A stretch of 64,000 bases of DNA from contig USEC01000001.1 of assembly GCA_900553595.1 (NCBI GenBank), forward strand, positions 25,297 through 89,296, given 5' to 3'. The translations under genes and the position numbers were made by a program. Positions within the stretch are counted from its first letter, which is position 1. Each line of letters starts with the position of its first letter. Below are positions 19,248-26,084 of the stretch, piece after piece. A model generated the notes under the pieces. The model searched no databases. It was not told the origin of the DNA and saw nothing but the letters and a program-made list of their open reading frames with translations. Origin of the DNA: an uncultured Prevotella sp. Its GTDB lineage: Bacteria > Bacteroidota > Bacteroidia > Bacteroidales > Bacteroidaceae.

Positions 19248-19399
19248 TGCCGTTTCTTTTGAATTGTGAAGCTCCGCCTGCCTGCCTGTCTGCCGAAGCA
19301 TGTCGCAGAAACGCGGCGGCTCTGATAGGGTTCTCTTCTGCAAAGATAGCGTTTCTTTTCCGATTATCATTAAATGATTATCATTTTTTGATAATGGTG

Positions 19400-21331
19400 T
19401 CACATCTTCCACGCAAGGGTGAGTTTCCAGTTGCGTCCCGGCATGGGGTAGCGTTTCACCACTTCGTGCCGCGAGTTGGTGATGTTGTTGCATTCTATGG
19501 TGGCATGGAGGGTGCAGTGGCGCAGCCGCAGCTCGCGGTTGAGCTTCATGTCGAGTGTGTGCCATGCGCCGAGCATGTCGTCGCGGTTGTTGGATATGAG
19601 TGCGAAGCGGTTGCCGGTGTAGAGCCATGATGCGCCGAGCTGCCAGCCGTCGTATTCTACTGCCGCTATCGCCGATGCCGAATGCAGGGGTGAGTAGGGT
19701 ATGTAGTTGCGGTATTCGGGGTCGGCCGGTGCCGAGTAGTCGCGGTCGCGCTGGCAGGTATAGTTTGTGCTTACTGAGAGGGCGAGCCTGTTCCAGCGTC
19801 GGTCGTAGCCGGCGGTGGCACTGAGTCCGAGCGACTTGACGAGTCCGAAGTTCACCATCGACCATCTGAACTGACTCTTCATGGGTATTGCCACTATCTT
19901 GTCGGTGATGCGGTTATGATAGAAATCGAGCGCGATATGCAGTCCGTGTGCGCGGTAGTCGGTGCCTATGTCCCACTGTGTGGCGTATTCCGGCTTGAGG
20001 TTTGTGCTTCCCACGAGCGTGTAGTAGAGGTCGTTGAGTGTGGGTGCGCGGAAGATGCGTTTGTGGAATGCCCGTACTGTCCATGCCGAGTGGTGCCATG
20101 ATGCCGTGAACATGGGAGTAAAGCGACTCAACGATGGTGCGGCGTGGCGTTTGTGGTCGGTGATATGGGTGTAGAGCAGTGCGGCGTTGGCTTCGAAACC
20201 CTTGTAGGCGGCGATGGCGGAGAGCACTGATTTGGAGTCGATGCGCCACACATGGTCGAAACGATAGACGTCGCTTTCAAGGTCGTTCCATGTCATGTCG
20301 GTGCTTGCCGTGACCGACAGCCACCGTGTGTTCCATGCCGCTGCTGCCGAGGCGTAGATGCTTTGCTGTGTGTAGTGGTTGTCGCAGCGCATGACGGCGG
20401 CGTTGGTGGAGGGGTCTTGCAGGTAGTGCAGGTGGTCGAGGGAGTATTTAAGGTTGGTTTTCATGGCTATGTTCTGCCACGAATGTCGATATGACGACTG
20501 TATGAAGAAGTTGCGGTCCCACTGCCGGTCGGTGCTTGCCCATTGCTCGGAGAGCCGTCTTACGACGGGGCCAGGGAGTCCGCGGCGCGAACTGTAATAG
20601 TAGGCGTGTGCCGAAAAACCGCGATAGAATGCCGCGGCTTCGGTGCGCATGAAGGTGATGTCGGAGTTGGCTCGCCTCCCGACGGTGTCCTCCTGCTCGG
20701 AATGGAAGCGGAAGGGGTAGTCGCCGCGTGTGTGCTGCCACTCGGCATCGACGAAGAAAATGTTTCGGAACGAGTAGTAGGCTTTCGCCTTGTTGAGACC
20801 GAACGAACCGTTGCCGTACTCCAGCCGCACCTGTGTGGAGTCGGGTCGGCGTGTGCGCATGTATATCGTTGCTGCCGAGGCGTATTCCGAAGCCGATTGC
20901 AGGCGTTCGCTGCGGTTGGCATTGTAGAGCGACACTGCCTCCATGTTGTGCAGCGAGTAGCGTCCCAAATCCACCTGTCCGTTCTGCGCATTGGTGATTC
21001 TTATGCCGTCGAGATATACTCCCACATGCTGCGAACCCAGCGACCGCACGTTCACGGTCTTCAGTCCGCCCAGTCCGCCGTAGTCCTTTATCTGCACGCC
21101 GGAGAAGTATTTCAGCGCATCGGCGACGGAGGTGGTGCTCAGACTCTGCAACGCTGTGCCCGAAAGCTCCTGCGACGGCGTGAGATAGTGCGGCCGCACG
21201 CCCACCACCGCCACGTTGCCGATGGTGTGTATGGAGTCGGTCAAGCCCGCCGTCTGCTGTGCGCGGCAGGGCGCGAGATGTGTGCCGAGGGCGATGGCGA
21301 GGGTTGCGAGGAGAGTGTGTGGATGAATCAT
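19400..21331 (-). CDS. btuB: TonB-dependent outer-membrane receptor, BtuB-like
   Basis: A 643-residue receptor read from ATG at 21331, which gives a signal peptide ending APCRAQ; an earlier start at 21406 adds a basic stretch. The plug domain spans roughly 35-150 (SVADALKYFSGVQIKDYG, NVRSLGSQHVGVYLDGI) and the rest is beta-barrel with alternating aromatic strands to the end (NWKLTLAWKM). The size, the small plug and the riboswitch-led context point to cobalamin import. A TAnnTTTG box at 21338-21345 is so near the start that a transcript from it would be leaderless. The final residue is Met rather than the usual Phe. Confidence 0.82.
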   Translation of the reverse strand: MIHPHTLLATLAIALGTHLAPCRAQQTAGLTDSIHTIGNVAVVGVRPHYLTPSQELSGTALQSLSTTSVADALKYFSGVQIKDYGGLGGLKTVNVRSLGSQHVGVYLDGIRITNAQNGQVDLGRYSLHNMEAVSLYNANRSERLQSASEYASAATIYMRTRRPDSTQVRLEYGNGSFGLNKAKAYYSFRNIFFVDAEWQHTRGDYPFRFHSEQEDTVGRRANSDITFMRTEAAAFYRGFSAHAYYYSSRRGLPGPVVRRLSEQWASTDRQWDRNFFIQSSYRHSWQNIAMKTNLKYSLDHLHYLQDPSTNAAVMRCDNHYTQQSIYASAAAAWNTRWLSVTASTDMTWNDLESDVYRFDHVWRIDSKSVLSAIAAYKGFEANAALLYTHITDHKRHAAPSLSRFTPMFTASWHHSAWTVRAFHKRIFRAPTLNDLYYTLVGSTNLKPEYATQWDIGTDYRAHGLHIALDFYHNRITDKIVAIPMKSQFRWSMVNFGLVKSLGLSATAGYDRRWNRLALSVSTNYTCQRDRDYSAPADPEYRNYIPYSPLHSASAIAAVEYDGWQLGASWLYTGNRFALISNNRDDMLGAWHTLDMKLNRELRLRHCTLHATIECNNITNSRHEVVKRYPMPGRNWKLTLAWKM

Positions 21332-21425
21332 TGGGTGCAAAGGTAGATTTATTTTTTTGATTTTTGCTTCGCGAAGGCTTGCTTTCGCTAACTCCCTGTT
21401 TATCAAGAGGTTTCCGCCGTCTTGA

Positions 21426-21509
21426 AAAGAAGCCTTGTTTGCACGGCAAACAAGGCTTCTTTATGATGCGAACAAGGCTTCTTTGGCTTGCAAACAAGGC
21501 TTGTTTTTA
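21426..21509. repeat. Four-unit 22-bp-period array, copy 3, inside the B12 operon
   Basis: Units start at 21426, 21448, 21470 and 21492. Unit 1 is in the AAAGAAGCCTTG orientation and units 2-4 in the opposite one, so units 1 and 2 can pair. The array touches the stop codon of the riboswitch-proximal propeller (21507) and ends 95 bases before the receptor start, making it a candidate for differential expression of the two genes. Confidence 0.9.
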
Positions 21510-22835
21510 CTTCACCATAATCTTCTTCACTGTTCCGTCGGAGTACTTCACGATGTTGAGTCCGCGTTGTGCGCCGCTGATGCGCTTGCCGTCGATGCTG
21601 TAGCGTGCCACTTCGTGTGTGCCGGCCACGGCTTCAGTGGTTGTTATGGCGCTGGGTGTTCCTTGCAGTGCGAATACGGGCATCTCCGGGAACCAGAAGT
21701 GCTTCAGCATGGGGTAGGCCGACTTCAGTGTGCCGTCGGTGGCCGAGTAGATGCGCAGCTCGCTCTCGTCGCCCCATGCAGAACCCTTGGTGATGCTGAG
21801 GTAAAGGTCGCTGGTACCGGGTTTTATGCGGCATGCGGCGCCATAGACGTATGGCAGTGGATCTTCTTTAGAGGTGAAGTCGAGCAGCAGCGTGGTGGTG
21901 CCTTTGTCGATGTCGTACTTGTAGATGTGCTGTCCTGATGAGTACGCTCCTGTCGCGCCGTTCCAGAAGATGGCGTTTTCGGTGTCGGATGCGGTGAAAC
22001 AGTCGGGGTTCCATGCTCCCCACGAGCTTGTAGGGGGATACACTCCGTCGGGGAGTGCCACGTTTTCGGTGCTTCCCGTGGAGGGGTCAAACCTTACGAT
22101 GTGGTCGGAAGTGGTGCCGTCTGGTTTTCCGACGGTGAGCCATACGGAGCCGTCCTTGGCCTCTGCTATGGCGCAGTAGGTGTAGCCTTCCGCCTCGTTG
22201 TTCACTGTCATGACGAGCGTGTCGGTGCCGGCGTCGATGACAAGGAGTCCGCGGCGTGAATCAACGGCATACACCTTGCCACCGCGGTAGATCATGCCGC
22301 CGGTCTGGGTGTTGGTGAGTCCGTCGGTACCCTTGATTACTCCCTTCACCGAAAGGTCGCTGAGGCTGATGACATACACGCCGCCCGTGGTGCTGAGGTA
22401 GCCCTTGTCCTGGTCGGGGATGGCGAGGAACGAGCGTCCGTCCACGATGTATCCCTCGGCGTCGGTGATGATGTTTATCTGCTTTATCACCTCCATTGTG
22501 CGTGCGTCGCACACGGTGAGCGTGGGGTCGAAGGCTTCCTTGTCGGCCAGGCTCATCTTCTTGCACACGATGTACATGCGTTCGCCGCTGATGGTGGCGT
22601 AGCATCCGGTGGTGCCGAGGGTCATGGCAGAGGCGTCGGCATTGCTGCCTATGCGGTATTGCCAGTTGCCGCTGTGGTCGAGGAAGTTCACCGTGGCGGT
22701 CTCTTTGCCGTAGCTTCCTTCGTTGAGCATGAACACACCGTCGGTGTATTCGGTTTGTTGCGCTGAGGCACTGATTACCGACAGTCCGGCGAAGAGCACG
22801 GCTGCCAGTGAGCGTTGGATTGTAGAAATTTTCAT
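21507..22835 (-). CDS. Secreted DUF5074-type propeller protein with sorting tail, first gene of the B12 operon
   Basis: A 442-residue protein with a classical signal peptide (AAVLFAGLSVISASAQ). Propeller-like blades follow: DGVFMLNEGSYGKETATVNF, PTLTVCDARTMEVIKQIN and GGMIYRGGKVYAVDSRRGL. It ends with a short domain containing ARYSIDGKRISGAQ and KYSDGTVKKIMVK, which resembles a type IX secretion sorting tail. It is the first gene after the cobalamin riboswitch (start about 157 bases from the conserved 3' end), so it is repressed when B12 is plentiful. It is probably a surface cobalamin-binding protein like BtuG, but T9SS-anchored rather than lipidated. DUF5074 assignment is by pattern only. 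Confidence 0.75.
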   Translation of the reverse strand: MKISTIQRSLAAVLFAGLSVISASAQQTEYTDGVFMLNEGSYGKETATVNFLDHSGNWQYRIGSNADASAMTLGTTGCYATISGERMYIVCKKMSLADKEAFDPTLTVCDARTMEVIKQINIITDAEGYIVDGRSFLAIPDQDKGYLSTTGGVYVISLSDLSVKGVIKGTDGLTNTQTGGMIYRGGKVYAVDSRRGLLVIDAGTDTLVMTVNNEAEGYTYCAIAEAKDGSVWLTVGKPDGTTSDHIVRFDPSTGSTENVALPDGVYPPTSSWGAWNPDCFTASDTENAIFWNGATGAYSSGQHIYKYDIDKGTTTLLLDFTSKEDPLPYVYGAACRIKPGTSDLYLSITKGSAWGDESELRIYSATDGTLKSAYPMLKHFWFPEMPVFALQGTPSAITTTEAVAGTHEVARYSIDGKRISGAQRGLNIVKYSDGTVKKIMVK

Positions 22836-22991
22836 ACGCTGTTTGTTTTATATGATTGGTTAATTGCGGCAGCGCACAGTTGTGGCTGTCGGCATGATGA
22901 ATATGCGCATTGATGGCATGGCAGTGTCGTTGCCGTTGCAGCCTAACCCACGAGGCGTGCCATTACGGCGATGCTTGCAAATGAAAGTTTC

Positions 22992-23218
22992 GGCAGGTCT
23001 TCTGACTCGCCGCCTGGTTGCGAACGCCTTCCCGGAAAGTCCTCTCCGATTGCGCTTCGGAAGCCAATCGAAGGACGGAATCCAGTGGCTCTGTTGTTCA
23101 CACCCGACATTAAGGGCGGCTCACAGCTGCGGGACAGTAGAGGATTTGCACCCCTTTCCCTTTTAAGGAGAAGTGCCGCTGAACGAAAACAGTCCTTTTC
23201 GGCACGACTCCACCGTTG
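22992..23218 (-). promoter_or_regulatory. Cobalamin (AdoCbl) riboswitch
   Basis: On the minus strand the order of conserved segments is right for the class. GGGAAAGGGGTGCAAATCC is at 23142-23160, TGTCCCGCAGCTGTGA at 23121-23136, the B12 box GCCACTG near 23093-23099, and AGTCAGAAGACCTGCC at 22992-23007. A -7 box TAACTTTG at 23225-23232 places the start of the RNA just before the aptamer. About 157 bases of leader with GC-rich inverted segments follow before the first gene and may be the expression platform. It should reduce expression of the uptake genes downstream when cobalamin is high. Class assignment is strong; exact ends are approximate. Confidence 0.95.
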
Positions 23219-23513
23219 CTGTTGCAAAGTTACAACTTTTGACTGAACTTCTGTGTATATGGAAGTTAAAGAATTTAAACCCCAATCGGTCATTAAACCC
23301 AAACAGGCGTGCATAATAGAAATCGTCTTTCTTTCGTCATCTTGCCGCTGTCCGCGTTTCGACATAGCGTTCTTCTTCTTCCTCGCAGATAGTGTCTGTC
23401 GGCGATATGGCATGGATATTGTGAAACTTAAATAAATAATTTAAATTGAATGCGACATGAAAAAATAATCATTAACTTTGCAAAAGCATAACACTCACAG
23501 ACTTTTACCGCTT

Positions 23514-24164
23514 ATGAAAATATACTTCAATCACAAGGAAGAACTTTGGAACTCATGGTCGCACGGCGCGGGCATCATCCTGGGACTCGTCATTGGCGTG
23601 GCGTTTCTTGTGTGGTGCGGCTGGGCGCGCAACGGCTGGGCCACGGCAGGCATCATACTTTATCTCTTCGGCATGCTCAGTTCGTATGTCGCAAGCACTG
23701 TCTATCACGCCCTTTCGGCATGGTCGCCGTGGAAGCAGAAGCTGCGCCGGTGGGACCACGCCGCCATCTATTGGCACATAGCCGGCTCCTACTCGCCCAT
23801 AACGCTTGTGGCTCTGCGCGAGTACGGCATGTGGGGTTGGGCGTTGTTCATATTCATCTGGGCGGCGGCGATAGCCGGAACGGTGAAGACCTTCTGCTCG
23901 CTCAAGGGCCACAGCATCGTCGAGACCGTGTGCTATGTGGCTATGGGACTTAGCGTTCTTGTGGCTTTCGGCCCGCTCCTGCATTGTGTCGGCGCGTCGG
24001 CCGTGGCATGGATTGTCGCAGAAGGCGTGTGCTACATCACGGGAGCTGTCTTCTACTGTCTCAACAAGCGGCGCTTCATGCACACCGTCTTCCACTTCTT
24101 TGTGCTCGCAGGAAGCGTCTGCCACATCGTGGCGGTGTGGGACATTCTTATGAAGTGGCTGTAG
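23514..24164 (+). CDS. Hemolysin III family (HlyIII/YqfA-type) membrane protein
   Basis: A 216-residue protein read from ATG at 23514. It has seven predicted membrane helices and the family signatures NSWSHGAGIILGL near the N-terminus, SSYVASTVYHAL in helix 2-3, and HFFVLAGSVCHIVAV near the C-terminus, with the conserved Ser/His residues of the PAQR/HlyIII superfamily. Biochemical role in bacteria is uncertain; haemolysis has been shown only for some members. A -7 box TAACTTTG is at 23473-23480. It stands alone, diverging from the riboswitch, and is followed by the hairpin at 24229-24280. Confidence 0.88.
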   Translation: MKIYFNHKEELWNSWSHGAGIILGLVIGVAFLVWCGWARNGWATAGIILYLFGMLSSYVASTVYHALSAWSPWKQKLRRWDHAAIYWHIAGSYSPITLVALREYGMWGWALFIFIWAAAIAGTVKTFCSLKGHSIVETVCYVAMGLSVLVAFGPLLHCVGASAVAWIVAEGVCYITGAVFYCLNKRRFMHTVFHFFVLAGSVCHIVAVWDILMKWL

Positions 24165-24228
24165 GACGCTGCCGGAAACGGGAACAGGCAGAGTCTGTCG
24201 GCAGCAGATAAGTCTGCGGCGGATGGAG

Positions 24229-24280
24229 GATAACGGACATTGGCATGATCTTTCAACGGGTTGTGCCAATGTCCGTTATC
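24229..24280. terminator. Perfect 17-bp hairpin after the hemolysin-III gene
   Basis: Arms 24229-24245 and 24264-24280 (GATAACGGACATTGGCA and its exact complement) flank an 18-nt loop, followed by TTGTTTTT. It probably ends the gene at 23514-24164. The sequence is related to the inner hairpin at 12661-12718, so it is also a dispersed element. Confidence 0.6.
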
Positions 24281-24415
24281 TTGTTTTTCAGCTACCGTCG
24301 AAGCCGGACTTTCGGTTGCTTCCGCTCTGCCACTCCTTCGCCTGACCGGCGGAAAACCGCCGGCAGCAGGGCACGGAACACCCCTTTCCCATGCCGCTGA
24401 AACCCGCCTGCCGCC

Positions 24416-24530
24416 TCATGAAAATGTGGTGAAAACATGAAAAGTCCCTCATAAAAGTGTAGCGAAGTGAGGAAAAGTGCCTCATAAAAATGTAGTGAAA
24501 CCGTAAAAAGTCCCTCATAAAAATGTATTA
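24416..24530. repeat. 33-bp tandem repeat upstream of the DUF4143 ATPase
   Basis: Three full units start at 24416, 24449 and 24482, and a half unit at 24515. They share TCATAAAAATGTAGTGAAA followed by ...AAAAGTCCC, with small differences between units. The last half unit ends four bases before the -33 element of the promoter at 24534. The remaining gene-free part of this 429-bp gap (24281-24415) shows nothing clear. Confidence 0.9.
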
Positions 24531-24533
24531 TGC

Positions 24534-24564
24534 TTTGTTTTCTTGCTGAAAATCAGTATCTTTG
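24534..24564 (+). promoter_or_regulatory. Consensus Bacteroidetes promoter of the DUF4143 ATPase
   Basis: TTTG at 24534-24537, a 19-nt spacer and TATCTTTG at 24557-24564 match the consensus exactly. The start codon is 29 bases beyond the -7 box, giving a leader of ~20-25 nt. Confidence 0.85.
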
Positions 24565-24593
24565 CATTGGTTAATCAAAACATTGGCTGAAGA

Positions 24594-25895
24594 ATGGAAA
24601 GATTTATAATGAACGACCTTGTTGCCTGGAAGAACCGCACCGACCGTAAACCGCTTGTTCTGCTTGGTGCGCGGCAGGTGGGCAAGACGTTTATCCTGAA
24701 GGAATTCGGCAGACGTGAATACGAGAATGTGGCATACATAAATTGTGACAACAATGCCTTGGTGAGCGACCTTTTCGCTTCCGACTATAACATAAAGCGC
24801 ATACTCTTCACGATGAGTGCCATAACGGGCGTTGAGATTCTGCCCGGCAAGACTCTCATAATAATGGATGAGGTGCAGGAACTGAAGCGCGGTCTGGCGT
24901 CGCTGAAATACTTTTGTGAGGATGCGGCGGAATATCATGTGGCGGTGGCAGGCTCGTTGCTCGGACTGGCGTTGCATGAAGGGGAGTCGTTCCCGGTGGG
25001 AAAGGTCAATATGCTGAACATGTTCCCGATGACTTTCGGCGAATTTCTGCTGGCTCAGGGCAGGAAGCAGATGGCCGACCTGCTTGCGTCGGGGCAATGG
25101 GGCATTGTCGGCGGACTGCGCACCATGTATGTGCAAAGCTTGCGCGAGTATTATCTTGTGGGTGGAATGCCGGAGGCTGTGGCCAAGTTCGTACAGACAA
25201 ACGACGCGAATGCGGTGAGGGAGATACAGAACGACATTCTCGCTGCCTACGAGAAGGACATCTCCAAGCATGCGCCTGCCGACCAGGCCGTGCGCATAAG
25301 TCAGGTGTGGAACTCCATACCGTCGCAGCTTGCGAAGGAGAACCGCAAGTTTATCTATGGCGTTGTCAAGAAAGGTGCGCGTGCAAAGGATTACGAACTG
25401 GCGATACAATGGCTTCTGGATGCGGGGCTTGTGTATAAGGTGAACCGTGTAAACACGCTCGGCGTCCCTTTGAAGATACATGAGGACATCGCCGCATTCA
25501 AGCTCTTCATGCTCGATTGCGGACTGTTGGGGGCGATGAGCCAGACTCCTCCTGCCATGCTTCTGCTGCCAAGCAGGGACAATACGGGAAAGGGCGATTT
25601 CACGGAGAATTTCGTATGTTCGCAGATGAAGTCGATCAGTGGTCTGCCGGTGTTCTATTACAGCAAGGACAACAGTCAGCTGGAACTCGATTTCGTCATT
25701 CAGGCAGGTGTGGGCGTTTATCCCGTTGAGGTGAAGGCGGAGGAGAACCTTCAGTCGAAGTCTCTCAAGACGACGCTCTCTGCTAACCCGCAGATGCGTG
25801 GTCTGCGCTTCTCCATGAGCGATTACCGTGATGAGGAGCGGCTTGTAAATGTGCCGTTGTATGGGGTGAGGGAATTCGTTGTGAAGCTGATGTAA
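24594..25895 (+). CDS. AAA+ ATPase with C-terminal DUF4143 nuclease-like domain
   Basis: A 433-residue protein. Walker A is GARQVGKT (25-32), Walker B LIIMDE (88-93), and a sensor-like VAVAGSLLG follows. The C-terminal DUF4143 half contains ELDFVIQ ... YPVEVKAEE, which resembles the D...ExK core of PD-(D/E)XK nucleases. Such genes occur in many, often near-identical, copies in Bacteroidetes and archaea. Function is unknown, though the fold suggests DNA handling. It stands alone between a 33-bp tandem repeat and a 22-bp-period array, transcribed convergently with polA. The first two methionines (1 and 6) are both possible starts. Confidence 0.92.
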   Translation: MERFIMNDLVAWKNRTDRKPLVLLGARQVGKTFILKEFGRREYENVAYINCDNNALVSDLFASDYNIKRILFTMSAITGVEILPGKTLIIMDEVQELKRGLASLKYFCEDAAEYHVAVAGSLLGLALHEGESFPVGKVNMLNMFPMTFGEFLLAQGRKQMADLLASGQWGIVGGLRTMYVQSLREYYLVGGMPEAVAKFVQTNDANAVREIQNDILAAYEKDISKHAPADQAVRISQVWNSIPSQLAKENRKFIYGVVKKGARAKDYELAIQWLLDAGLVYKVNRVNTLGVPLKIHEDIAAFKLFMLDCGLLGAMSQTPPAMLLLPSRDNTGKGDFTENFVCSQMKSISGLPVFYYSKDNSQLELDFVIQAGVGVYPVEVKAEENLQSKSLKTTLSANPQMRGLRFSMSDYRDEERLVNVPLYGVREFVVKLM

Positions 25896-25931
25896 GGCGC
25901 AACGGCAGTCATCCCATTTCCGCCCATAAGC

Positions 25932-26014
25932 AAACAAGCCTTGCTTGCAGTGCAAACAAGGCTTGTTCGGATGGTAAAGAAGGCTTCTTTGCAGTGCAAG
26001 GAAGCCTTCTTTTG
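25932..26014. repeat. Four-unit 22-bp-period array, copy 4
   Basis: Units start at 25932, 25954, 25976 and 25998 in mixed orientation. Units 3 and 4 can form AAAGAAGGCTTCTTTG-type hairpins. It lies between the converging DUF4143 ATPase and polA, 37 bases after the ATPase stop. Confidence 0.9.
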
Positions 26015-26084
26015 TGTGGGGTGGGGCGGTGCTTTCCGTGTTGTGATGTAAGCTTTTGTTTCTCAACGGGTTGCGCTGTTTCCG

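Noticed and set aside
22943..23413. Minus-strand ORF of 156 codons in the B12 leader
   Set aside because: It covers the cobalamin riboswitch; conserved aptamer segments explain the sequence.
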